Assembly (NCBI GenBank): GCA_041659605.1
Contig: JBAZXW010000006.1
Coordinates: forward strand, 1 to 64,000
DNA length: 64,000 bases
Direction of reading: 5' to 3'
Source of the DNA: Solimonas sp041659605
Lineage (GTDB): Bacteria; Pseudomonadota; Gammaproteobacteria; Nevskiales; Nevskiaceae
Shown here piece by piece: positions 43,438 to 51,342 of this stretch. Both the position numbers and the translations under genes were made by a program. The notes under the pieces are model-generated. The model worked only from the letters and a program-made list of their open reading frames with translations, was not told the DNA's origin and made no database searches. Positions within the stretch are counted from its first letter, which is position 1; each line of letters opens with the position of its first letter.

Positions 43438-43902
43438 ATGACGAAGGACAGCAACGACCGCAGCCTGGACGCACTGGTTACCAGTCGCGGCGACGACTTC
43501 GCGCTGCGCGGCGCACGCTGCGGCACATGCGACGCACTGTTCTATCCGCTGCGCAAAGCCTGCGAGCGATGTGGATCAACCACGATGCATGAGGAGCCGC
43601 TGCCGCGCACCGGGACGCTGTGGAGCTGGACCAGCCAGAACTTCCCGCCGCCGGCGCCTCCGTACTTTCGCGGCGAGGACAAGGCGACATACGCTCCCTA
43701 CTGGGTCGGCTATGTCGACCTCGGCGAAGTTCTGGTGCTCTCACGGGTACGGGGCGAAGGCGGCCTCACGGTCGGCGATCCGATGAAACTGGAGCTGGAG
43801 CCGCTGCCGGGTGCAGACGGCAGTGTGCCAGCATTGATTCCGGTCTTCGTCCGCTTCTCGCCTTCGTCGCCGTCAGCGGCCTCCGTCAGAGCCGTGCGAT
43901 GA
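43438..43902 (+). CDS. DUF35 zinc-ribbon/OB-fold protein (ChsH2/Ltp2-partner type)
   Basis: This 154-residue protein has the rubredoxin-like zinc ribbon (CGTCDALFYPLRKACERCG, cysteines near 30, 33, 44 and 47) and an OB-fold (TLWSWTSQNF to LVLSRVRG). DUF35 proteins act with thiolase-fold Ltp proteins, for example in the steroid side-chain aldolase Ltp2-ChsH2. Its stop overlaps the start of the thiolase-like gene (ATGA), which fits a stable complex. A C-terminal Ser/Ala-rich tail is extra. Confidence 0.9.
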   Translation: MTKDSNDRSLDALVTSRGDDFALRGARCGTCDALFYPLRKACERCGSTTMHEEPLPRTGTLWSWTSQNFPPPAPPYFRGEDKATYAPYWVGYVDLGEVLVLSRVRGEGGLTVGDPMKLELEPLPGADGSVPALIPVFVRFSPSSPSAASVRAVR

Positions 43903-45041
43903 CCGTCTCCATCGCCGGCATCGGGCTGCACCGCTTTGGCCGCACGCCTGAGGCCAGCGGCCTTGAGCAGGGCGCCGCCGCCATGCGTGCCGCGCTCGCA
44001 GATGCTGGGGTCGAGTGGAAGGACCTGCAGTTTGTCATCGGCGGCAGCCGCGACGCAGGACGCGTCGACGGCCTGGCCCTGATGTTCGGCCACAACGGCG
44101 GGCCGATGATCAACGTCTTCAACGGCTGTGCGACCGGCGGCTCGTCGCTCGCGCTGGCCGCAAGCCTGATTGAAACCGGCCAATACGAGATCGGCGCGGT
44201 CGTGGGCTTCGACAAGCACGACCCCGGCGCATTTTCCTTCGACCCGTCGCAATACGGACTGCCGGACTGGTACGGGAAGCTGGGCTTTGCGGTAACCGCC
44301 CAGTTTTTCGGACTGCGGATCCAGCGCTACATGGCGGAACACGGCATCGGCGAGGGCTCGCTGGCGCGCGTCGCCGCCAAGGCCTTTCGCGCCGGTTCAC
44401 TGAATGAACTTGCCTGGCGGCGCACGCCGATCGCGGAAGAGGAGATTCTGAAGTCGACGATGGTCTGCAGCCCCCTGCGCAAGTCGATGTTCTGCTCTCC
44501 GTCCGAGGGCGGCGCCGCGCTGGTCCTGTGCTCAGAGCGCATTGCTCGCCGTCTTTCGGCCAAGGCAGTGCGTCTCGCATCGGTGGCAGTCTGCGGAAAG
44601 CAGTACGGCGCATTCGAAATCTTCCAGACCTCGTTGCCAACGCAGATGCTCGCACCGGTGACGACGCGCGCAGCCAACGCGGCGTTTGACAAAGCGGGGG
44701 TCGACCCGCGCGACGTCGACATCGCGCAGTTGCAGGATACGGACAGCGGCGCAGAGATCATTCACATGGCGGAAGCAGGACTGTGCGCACACGGCGAGCA
44801 GGAACGCCTGCTCGCAGAAGGTGCAACCGACATGCGCGGCAGACTGCCGATCAACACCGACGGCGGCTGCCTGGCCAACGGCGAGCCGATCGGAGCTTCG
44901 GGTCTTCGACAAGTCTACGAGGTGTGTCTGCAGCTGCGCGGACACGCCGGTGCGCGGCAGGCTGGAAAGCCTCTGCGCACCGGCATGACGCATGTTTACG
45001 GCGCGCCGGGAATCAGCGTCGTCAGCATTCTGCAGACCTGA
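43899..45041 (+). CDS. Thiolase-fold lipid-transfer protein, probable Ltp2-type aldolase
   Basis: This 380-residue thiolase-like protein has NGCATGGSSLALAAS near 71-85 (nucleophile-type loop) and NTDGGCLANGEPIGASG near 325, but the last thiolase motif, a Cys-Gly-Gly-Gly loop, is replaced by HVYGAPGISVV near 365. Its DUF35 partner is coupled upstream. In Ltp2 of steroid degraders a tyrosine at this place is catalytic and the enzyme is a retro-aldolase that splits 17-hydroxy side-chain CoA esters. An aldolase rather than a thiolase is thus preferred. It could alternatively be an SCP2-type thiolase with an unusual third loop. Confidence 0.83.
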   Translation: MTVSIAGIGLHRFGRTPEASGLEQGAAAMRAALADAGVEWKDLQFVIGGSRDAGRVDGLALMFGHNGGPMINVFNGCATGGSSLALAASLIETGQYEIGAVVGFDKHDPGAFSFDPSQYGLPDWYGKLGFAVTAQFFGLRIQRYMAEHGIGEGSLARVAAKAFRAGSLNELAWRRTPIAEEEILKSTMVCSPLRKSMFCSPSEGGAALVLCSERIARRLSAKAVRLASVAVCGKQYGAFEIFQTSLPTQMLAPVTTRAANAAFDKAGVDPRDVDIAQLQDTDSGAEIIHMAEAGLCAHGEQERLLAEGATDMRGRLPINTDGGCLANGEPIGASGLRQVYEVCLQLRGHAGARQAGKPLRTGMTHVYGAPGISVVSILQT

Positions 45042-45083
45042 TTCTCGACGATCCGACTGCCCGACCCGCATCAGGAGTACACA

Positions 45084-45560
45084 ATGTCCGCAGTTCCAAC
45101 CGACTTTCACCTTGCCCAGGTGAACATAGCGCGGATCAAGGCACCTTCGTTCGAAGATCCCGCGATGCTCGGCTTTGTGTCGCGCGTACCGGAGATCAAT
45201 GCCCTGGCGGACGCCAGCGAAGGCTTCATCTGGCGCCTGCCCCAAGGAGAGGACGACGTGTACCTGCGGCCGTATGACGACCCGAGACTGCTGTTCAATC
45301 TATCCGTCTGGGAATCGATCGAGCATCTGCAGGCATTCGTTTATCGGAGTACGCACGTCGATTTCTTGCGCCAGCGCGAGCAATGGTTTGAGGCGCTGGG
45401 GCAAGCCCACCTAGCCCTCTGGTGGATTCCGGCGGATCATCATCCCGGCGTCGATGAGGCCAATGACCGGCTGAGCCATCTGCGCAGACATGGCCCGACG
45501 GCGTACGCGTTCACGCCGGGCCGTCCGTTTCCCGCAGGGCTGCACGCACCGATGATTTGA
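45084..45560 (+). CDS. DUF3291-family protein
   Basis: This 158-residue soluble protein starts FHLAQVNIARIKAPSFED and includes WESIEHLQAFVYRSTHVDFLRQREQWF, both characteristic of DUF3291, a ferredoxin-like fold related to antibiotic-biosynthesis monooxygenases. Its role is unknown. It is encoded 42 bases after the thiolase-like gene and belongs to the same operon. A small-molecule-binding or heme-free oxidation role is only a guess. Confidence 0.8.
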   Translation: MSAVPTDFHLAQVNIARIKAPSFEDPAMLGFVSRVPEINALADASEGFIWRLPQGEDDVYLRPYDDPRLLFNLSVWESIEHLQAFVYRSTHVDFLRQREQWFEALGQAHLALWWIPADHHPGVDEANDRLSHLRRHGPTAYAFTPGRPFPAGLHAPMI

Positions 45561-45669
45561 CCTTTCCGTCGTTGACACCGCGGGACTCCCGGCGAGTACT
45601 TCAGCACGTAGGCCCGGGCACACGAAATCGCAGCACATCGCATCACATCACTTCTGGAGCATTTCCACC

Positions 45670-46464
45670 ATGAGCAGACAAGCTCGCCCCATCCGCAGCG
45701 ACATCGCCTGGAGTACACGCGACCGCATCGTTGTTCGCGGCAAGGATCTGCCAAACGAGCTGCTCGGCCACATCAACCTCGGCGACATGGCCTTTCTCGA
45801 ACTGACCGGCCGCATCCCGTCCGCGCAGGAGTCGCTGGTTTTCAACGCGATGCTAGTCGCGCTGGTCGAGCACGGGATCACGCCCAGCGCACTGGCGGCA
45901 CGGCTTACCTACATCGGCGCGCCGGAGTCTCTTCAGGGTGCCGTTGCCGCAGGCCTTTGCGGACTCGGATCGGTGTTCGTCGGTAGCATGGAAGGTGCCG
46001 CGCGGATGCTGTCAGAAGCACTACCACGCGAGCGCCTCGATCAGCTTGACGACAGCATGCTGGACGCGTTGGCAACCCAGATCGTTGCAGGCTTTTCGCA
46101 ACGCAAGGCCATCGTGCCGGGCCTCGGGCATCCGTTCCACAAGCCGGTCGATCCACGAGCACCACGACTGTTTCAGTTGGCGACCGAGAATGGCCTTGCG
46201 GGTCCATACGTGAGCCTGATGATCAGGGTCGGCGCGGAGGCCGAACGCGTTTCGGGCAAGTCACTACCGGTCAACGCGACCGGCGCAATCGGTGCGATCT
46301 GCTGCGAGTTGGGCTTTCCCCACAAGATCGTGCGCGGCTTTGGCGTGATGGCCCGTGCGATCGGCCTGGTCGGCCACATTCTCGAAGAGAGCGAATCGCC
46401 GATGGCGGCAGAACTCTGGCAACGTGCCGACGATGAGGCCGTCGCACATCTTCGCCCGGATTGA
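45670..46464 (+). CDS. Citryl-CoA-lyase-like / citrate-synthase-fold protein
   Basis: This 264-residue protein belongs to the short citrate-synthase-related family that includes citryl-CoA lyase. It has RPIRSDIAWSTRDRI, RGKDLPNELLGHINLGDM, the histidine-bearing GLGHPFHKPVDPRAPRL near 160, and a C-terminal VNATGAIGAICCELG and RAIGLVGHILEE. Citryl-CoA lyase splits citryl-CoA into acetyl-CoA and oxaloacetate. In this operon it may cleave another tertiary 3-hydroxyacyl-CoA or act as a synthase. It is the last gene of the plus-strand operon and is convergent with the epoxide hydrolase gene. Confidence 0.8.
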   Translation: MSRQARPIRSDIAWSTRDRIVVRGKDLPNELLGHINLGDMAFLELTGRIPSAQESLVFNAMLVALVEHGITPSALAARLTYIGAPESLQGAVAAGLCGLGSVFVGSMEGAARMLSEALPRERLDQLDDSMLDALATQIVAGFSQRKAIVPGLGHPFHKPVDPRAPRLFQLATENGLAGPYVSLMIRVGAEAERVSGKSLPVNATGAIGAICCELGFPHKIVRGFGVMARAIGLVGHILEESESPMAAELWQRADDEAVAHLRPD

Positions 46465-46575
46465 CTGTCATCCCGGGCGTGACGCCGCCTCCCGGCCGAT
46501 CAAGTGCCCGAGCCGTGACAGACGGCGTCTGCGGAGGCGCTCGTCCGCGATCGGCCGTGACGCTACAGCGCTACT

Positions 46576-47403
46576 CTACGTCCGGTCGCTCAGGAATCGA
46601 AGCAAAATCCCATTGAGTCTTCTGGCTTGCTCAAGTGGAATCCAGTGCCCGCCGGACAAGCGTTCATAGGTCCAGAACCCGTTGGCAAACCGCCTGGAGT
46701 TGGTCATCTGCGATTCGACCAGGTACGCATCGCGCTCGCTCCAGATGCCCAGCGTGGGCGCCGACACTGCGGGGTGCCTTCGGAACAGCACGCCGAACAG
46801 GTTGGCGCGGTAAACGCGCAGTGCCGCAGTCAGACGTTCCGGCACCCACATCCGGCGTTGTACTTCATCCATCTGCGGATGGCTGCGTAACAGTCGCCGC
46901 AAGCTCAGCAGCCCGCTGCCAGCCAGCAGGCGCTCGCTGAGCCCGCGGATCAGGAAATACAACGTGTACCAACCGGCGATTTTCTGGCCGAGCCCGGCCC
47001 TCGCATACGCTGTCGGATGCCCAACCGAGATCGCAACCAGTCGCCGTACGCGCGCAGGATGATAGCCGGCAAGCATCCACGCGAATACGGCGCCCCAGTC
47101 ATGCCCGACGACGTCGGCACGTTCGATGCCCAGATGATCCAAAAGTGCGACGTAATCAGCCCGCACACATTTTGCCGCATAGTCTGCAGTCCGCGCGGCG
47201 ATGTCAGACTCACCGTAACCACGCATGTCCGGCGCGATCGCCCGGAAGCCTTGTCCATGCAGTGCCTCAATCTGTGAGCGCCACATTTCGGCGCTATCCG
47301 GGAAGCCGTGCAACAGCAGCACTGCCGGGCGCGTCATGTCGCCGGGCGCCGAGTCGAGGTACGAGATGCCAATTCCGGAGTGGCTAAAGCGTGCGCGCTG
47401 CAT
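46576..47403 (-). CDS. Alpha/beta hydrolase, epoxide-hydrolase-like
   Basis: This 275-residue hydrolase has HGFP at 32-35, the nucleophile in GHDWGA (Asp102), and GGHWIP near residue 254 for the catalytic histidine. Aspartate nucleophile plus HGxP places it with soluble epoxide hydrolases and haloalkane dehalogenases. It follows the acyl-CoA ligase gene on the same strand after 46 bases, so the two are probably cotranscribed. It is a second epoxide hydrolase of a different subfamily from the one at 38439. Confidence 0.85.
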   Translation of the reverse strand: MQRARFSHSGIGISYLDSAPGDMTRPAVLLLHGFPDSAEMWRSQIEALHGQGFRAIAPDMRGYGESDIAARTADYAAKCVRADYVALLDHLGIERADVVGHDWGAVFAWMLAGYHPARVRRLVAISVGHPTAYARAGLGQKIAGWYTLYFLIRGLSERLLAGSGLLSLRRLLRSHPQMDEVQRRMWVPERLTAALRVYRANLFGVLFRRHPAVSAPTLGIWSERDAYLVESQMTNSRRFANGFWTYERLSGGHWIPLEQARRLNGILLRFLSDRT

Positions 47404-47449
47404 GCCAAGGTTCCAAGTTGAAGGGTGATTCGAGTCGAGGACCGGGGCT

Positions 47450-49048
47450 TTAGGCGGCCAACAGACGGACGATCATCGCCGACAGGTCCTTGCGCAGTAC
47501 TTTCCCCGTGGCGCCGCGGGGAAAGGCGGGCACGAACACGGTGCGCTTGGGCGATTTATAGGAGCCGATCCGTTCGGATACCCAGGCCCGCAATTCGGCC
47601 TCGCTTATGCTCGCTTCGGGCTTGAGAATCACCGCGGCGTGGATCGCCTCAATCCAGCGTGGATCAGGCAACGCGCAGACTGCCGCATCTGCGACTGCCG
47701 GATGACTGCGCAATGCCCCCTCCACTTCGGACGGGTAGACGTTCTCGCCGCCGGTGACGATCTTGTCGTTGAGCCGGTCGACGACGAAAAGAAAGCCGTC
47801 GCCATCCAGGTAGCCGACATCTCCGGTGCGATACCAGCCGTCGTCAAGCGCACTCGCGGTTGCGTCCGGACGTGCCCAGTAGCCGCTCATGACACTCGAC
47901 GACTTCACGCAGATCTCTCCGATCTCGCCCGAGAGCAGCTTCTTACCCCCCTCTTCGCGAATCTCCAGTTTCACACCTGGAAACGGCTTGCCCGCTGAAG
48001 CCAGACGCTGTCCAGGCCCCGGACAATGGCTTGCCGGCGGCAAGTAGGTCGCGCGCCCCGATGTCTCGGTCATTCCGTAGAACTGAACAAACTCGCACTT
48101 CATGCGTTCTAGGATCTCCCGCATCAGCGGCTCAGGCATCGGCGAGCCGCCGTACATGACGTAGCGCACAGCCGAGAAGTCAACGTCGGCAGATCGCGGA
48201 TCGTCAAGCATCAGCTTGATCGCCGACGGCACCAGCAGAAGGCGCATCGGCGGCGTGGTGCGCAGCACATTCAGGACTGTCTTCACCTCGAACTGCGGCA
48301 GCAGGATCGTGCAACCAAGGTTGACCACGCCTGCAATCACGGAGAGCGCACCCGAGACGTGAAAGTTCGGCATGCACACCATGTTGACTTCGCCAGGCTT
48401 CCAGTTCGACCACGGTTCGCCGACTTGGCGCTCCATGCGCCGCGAGGCGAGGAGCGCTCCGTGGCTGAGCATGACTCCCTTGGGAACGCCGGACGTGCCG
48501 CTCGTATAAATCTGCACGGCGATGTTGTCAGGGTCGCTCTTCAATGCGAACTCGCCGGCCTGTCCAAGCGCACACCACGCGTGGAACTCGCCATCACCGC
48601 TGACGCAGATTGTCCGAAGGCGTTTGCCGTGGCAATTCGTCAGTGCGGCCGCGACTTCTGTAAATGCCGGATCGACGAACAACAAGACCATGTCGGTCTC
48701 GGCCACCACCTGCTGGAGAACATCGCGGGAGAGCCTCCAGTTGAGCGGCGTCCAGACCGCAGCGGCACGCAGTGCGCCAAACATCAGTTCCACGGAAGTC
48801 GCGCTGTTCGCTCCGAGGAACCCGACCCGCTGCTGGGTCTCGACACCCGAGGCTTTCAGTGCCGCCGCAATGCGCGAAGCGGCCTCGTTCAGCGCAGCGT
48901 AGTTACGCTCCCCATCTGAGGCTCGCAGCGCCACTTGTTGCGGCGCCCTGCGGGCCGCGTCGGCCAACACCTCGGAAATCGAGCACACAGCGTCGAGTTT
49001 GATTACGTCCACGCCGATTGCACCTTGGTCGCTGTGGAGACACCACAT
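47450..49048 (-). CDS. Acyl-CoA ligase (AMP-binding, FadD-like)
   Basis: This 532-residue ANL-superfamily ligase has YTSGTSGVPKGV near 180 (A3), FYGMTETSGRATYLP near 320 (A5), DGWYRTGDVGYLDGDG near 408, DRLNDKIVTGGENVYPSEVE near 430 and the catalytic lysine in PRGATGKVLRKDL near 515. It would activate a carboxylic acid to acyl-CoA for the island's beta-oxidation. The start is uncertain: ATG at 49048 is used; GTG at 49012, with AAGG ten bases upstream, is plausible. The promoter TTGGCT-N17-TATAAT with an operator lies about 117 bases upstream. Confidence 0.9.
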   Translation of the reverse strand: MWCLHSDQGAIGVDVIKLDAVCSISEVLADAARRAPQQVALRASDGERNYAALNEAASRIAAALKASGVETQQRVGFLGANSATSVELMFGALRAAAVWTPLNWRLSRDVLQQVVAETDMVLLFVDPAFTEVAAALTNCHGKRLRTICVSGDGEFHAWCALGQAGEFALKSDPDNIAVQIYTSGTSGVPKGVMLSHGALLASRRMERQVGEPWSNWKPGEVNMVCMPNFHVSGALSVIAGVVNLGCTILLPQFEVKTVLNVLRTTPPMRLLLVPSAIKLMLDDPRSADVDFSAVRYVMYGGSPMPEPLMREILERMKCEFVQFYGMTETSGRATYLPPASHCPGPGQRLASAGKPFPGVKLEIREEGGKKLLSGEIGEICVKSSSVMSGYWARPDATASALDDGWYRTGDVGYLDGDGFLFVVDRLNDKIVTGGENVYPSEVEGALRSHPAVADAAVCALPDPRWIEAIHAAVILKPEASISEAELRAWVSERIGSYKSPKRTVFVPAFPRGATGKVLRKDLSAMIVRLLAA

Positions 49049-49164
49049 ATGCGATCGCCGCCGAGGCAAGGGTGCCTGCGTGGCAGATCTGTTAAGCACG
49101 CCGCGTCAAACCGGACGCGCCCGCGAGAACGAGCATACCTGTACAAGTTTCTTGATAGTACAGC

Positions 49165-49193
49165 ATTATACTACTAGGTATAACTATAGCCAA
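49165..49193 (-). promoter_or_regulatory. Strong promoter with embedded operator before the acyl-CoA ligase
   Basis: -35 TTGGCT (49193-49188) and a perfect -10 TATAAT (49170-49165) are 17 bases apart. The spacer contains the palindrome-like ATACT-ACTA-GGTAT (core 49169-49180), one base off the TACC-N4-GGTA consensus. A further ATACCGGAC half-site lies at 49200. Confidence 0.7.
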
Positions 49194-49285
49194 GGGAATA
49201 TACCGGACAATCTGGCGGAAGATCCACAACAGTGGCCGCTCGACCAGACGCTCGGTGCGCTTGAGCGTTATCCCTACAGGTTTAA

Positions 49286-49897
49286 TTACTTGGGAGCTTC
49301 GAAGCCGACCAGCGCCAAGGCCGTGTTCGTCAGTTCCCGGACAATATGGTCGCGCCGCTTGCTGCCGTACTCCGGATACCAGTGGTAACTCCAGAGCACC
49401 GAGCCCAGGATGGCGTGAACGGTGATCTCGACGTCGCCGTAATGAAAGATCTTTTTCCGCTTGCCCTCTTCCAGAAGCTTGCCCAGATTTTCCTGCCACT
49501 CGACCCTGATCTTGCGAGACTTTGCGATCTTTCGTGGAGGGAGATTTCGCTCCTCCGTATAGAAGACTGCCAGCAGCTTCTGGTTGTCGAGCGCGATCTC
49601 GACCAACTGGCGAACGATGTTGCGCAGCTTGACATCCGGCGGGCTGTCCGACGCCAGCTGTTCCAGGAGCTCTGCCAGAGCGAGCGATTCCGCGCGCGCA
49701 AACACTTCGGCCAGCACGTCGGCCTTGCTCTTGTAGCGATAGTAGAGAAACGGCTTGGTGACGCCCAACTCTGAAGCAATGGTGCCCATCGAAGCGCCGC
49801 GATACCCGCGCTCGTAAAACAGGTCGATTGCCTTGCCCAAGATGAGTTCCTGCTTGAGCTTGTTGACCTGTTCCTTGATATGTTCAGACTGGGCCAT
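49286..49897 (-). CDS. TetR-family regulator, candidate regulator of the island
   Basis: This 203-residue regulator has the TetR helix-turn-helix (about 28-65: MGTIASELGVTKPFLYYRYKS) and a helical ligand-binding domain. Start at 49897 is chosen over a further 14 codons because its N-terminus fits the family; the ribosome site (AGGGA, spacing about ten) is weak. TetR proteins typically repress divergent genes; here the divergent quinone-oxidoreductase gene starts at 50152 and the shared region contains TACC-GTAT-GGTA (49996). FadR/steroid-type CoA thioesters are the usual ligands of such catabolic regulators, an inference. Confidence 0.9.
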   Translation of the reverse strand: MAQSEHIKEQVNKLKQELILGKAIDLFYERGYRGASMGTIASELGVTKPFLYYRYKSKADVLAEVFARAESLALAELLEQLASDSPPDVKLRNIVRQLVEIALDNQKLLAVFYTEERNLPPRKIAKSRKIRVEWQENLGKLLEEGKRKKIFHYGDVEITVHAILGSVLWSYHWYPEYGSKRRDHIVRELTNTALALVGFEAPK

Positions 49898-49991
49898 GGT
49901 TCTTGATTCCCTTATTGCTATTGATCCGCTGCAAGACATTGTTCTGGCTGGCCGATATTAGCGCAGCACGAGATTGGACAGCATGTTGTTT

Positions 49992-50007
49992 ATTATACCG
50001 TATGGTA
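49992..50007. promoter_or_regulatory. TACC-N4-GGTA operator in the TetR divergent region
   Basis: TACC-GTAT-GGTA (49996-50007) overlaps a minus-strand TATAAT (49997-49992), the probable -10 box of the TetR gene. The arrangement suggests autorepression plus control of the divergent oxidoreductase gene. Confidence 0.65.
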
Positions 50008-50151
50008 GCTTCCATTTACTGCCAGCTGTATAGGGTGCGCTCTGATGGACCTGATTGCGTTCGAATCAAACGGCGTGCTTGGTAAACCCGGCGATCAGCG
50101 CCTAACCCGACTAACTGCTCAGTTGCACACCCTGCGACGGAGATTCGATTG

Positions 50152-51129
50152 ATGAAGGCTATTGAAATTCGCGAGTCGGGTGATGCGGACGTCCTGCAAC
50201 TCTGCGATCGAAACCGCCCATCACCAGGTCGGGGGGAAGTGCTCATACGAGTCGGCGCCGCGGGCGTGAACCGCCCCGACGTACTGCAGCGCCAGGGGCG
50301 TTACCCGATACCCCCCGGCGCCTCCGACCTGCCAGGCCTGGAAATCGCCGGCACGATCGTTGAGGGTGACGTATCTGGGACCGCCCTGCGCATCGGCGAT
50401 CGTGTCTGCGCACTGGTACAGGGGGGTGGATACGCCGAGTACTGCCTGGCTGCGCCCCAGCTGTGTCTGCCCATTCCAGAGGGGCACTCCGATGTCGATG
50501 CAGCATCGCTTCCGGAGTGCCTTTTCACCGTGTGGAGCAACGTCTTCGATCGCGGCCGGCTCGCCGGCAGCGAGTGCCTGCTCGTACAAGGTGGAACCAG
50601 TGGAATTGGCGTCACCGCAATACAGTTGGCCCGGGCGCTGGGGCATACCGTGCTTGCGACGGCGGGCTCCGACGAGAAGGTTCGCGCATGCGAGGCGATC
50701 GGCGCGGCGCGTGGCATCAATTATCGCACCGAGGACTTTGCCGCCGTCGCCAGGGAGGCGACGGGTGGCCGTGGCGTAGACGTGATCCTCGACATGGTGG
50801 GTGGCGCGTACGTGCCGCGAGAGATCAGCTGTCTTGCCGACGACGGCAGGCTAGTGCTCATTGCGCTCCTCGGCGGAGCCAAAGCGGAAGTACCGCTGGC
50901 AGCCGTTCTTCTGCGACGGATCACGATCACCGGATCAACACTGCGACCACGATCAGTGGCGTTCAAGGCCGCCATCGCCGAGGCGCTCAAGACGCGGGTC
51001 TGGCCGCTGCTCGAGTCCGGCGCGATCAGGCCGCTCGTACACGCGACGTTCCCGTTGGCTGCAGCGGCCCAAGCACACCGGCTCATGGAGAGCGGCCAGC
51101 ATATCGGCAAGATTGTCTTGACCATATAG
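50152..51129 (+). CDS. NAD(P)H:quinone oxidoreductase / MDR-family enoyl reductase
   Basis: This 325-residue zinc-free medium-chain dehydrogenase is of the quinone oxidoreductase (PIG3/QOR) type. Seen: GAAGVNRPDVLQRQGRYP near 42, LPGLEIAGTIV near 66 and the nucleotide loop GGTSGIGVTAIQLARALG near 147. ATG at 50152 has GGAG nine bases upstream; a TTG one codon earlier is less likely. Reduction of a quinone or of an alpha,beta-unsaturated carbonyl is possible. It is divergent from the TetR gene and shares its operator. Confidence 0.88.
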   Translation: MKAIEIRESGDADVLQLCDRNRPSPGRGEVLIRVGAAGVNRPDVLQRQGRYPIPPGASDLPGLEIAGTIVEGDVSGTALRIGDRVCALVQGGGYAEYCLAAPQLCLPIPEGHSDVDAASLPECLFTVWSNVFDRGRLAGSECLLVQGGTSGIGVTAIQLARALGHTVLATAGSDEKVRACEAIGAARGINYRTEDFAAVAREATGGRGVDVILDMVGGAYVPREISCLADDGRLVLIALLGGAKAEVPLAAVLLRRITITGSTLRPRSVAFKAAIAEALKTRVWPLLESGAIRPLVHATFPLAAAAQAHRLMESGQHIGKIVLTI

Positions 51130-51205
51130 CTGCGTTGACGTTCACCTCCAAGCTGGGCAACGCCCGGTATTGACTCATGCGTCACCCCAGGACCGATGGT
51201 TACTC

Positions 51206-51233
51206 TTGTTTGTGTTGTACCGCGTGGTATATT
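51206..51233 (+). promoter_or_regulatory. Promoter with operator before the SDR at 51343
   Basis: -35 TTGTTT (51206-51211) and -10 TATATT (51228-51233) are 16 bases apart, and TACC-GCGT-GGTA (51218-51229) fills the spacer. A further GTAC follows at 51237. The layout matches the site at 31883-31911. Confidence 0.7.
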
Positions 51234-51342
51234 TTAGTACCCTCATGCCACGTCGCGCACCTGTTCGGCCTGCGCTATTGCGTGGTGCGCACAGGTCACG
51301 TGCCAGGGGCGCGCAGCCGCATCACCAACAAGAGGACGCTAG

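Noticed and set aside
49200..49210. ATACCGGAC as a full operator
   Set aside because: Only one half-site is present; noted only as a possible accessory half.
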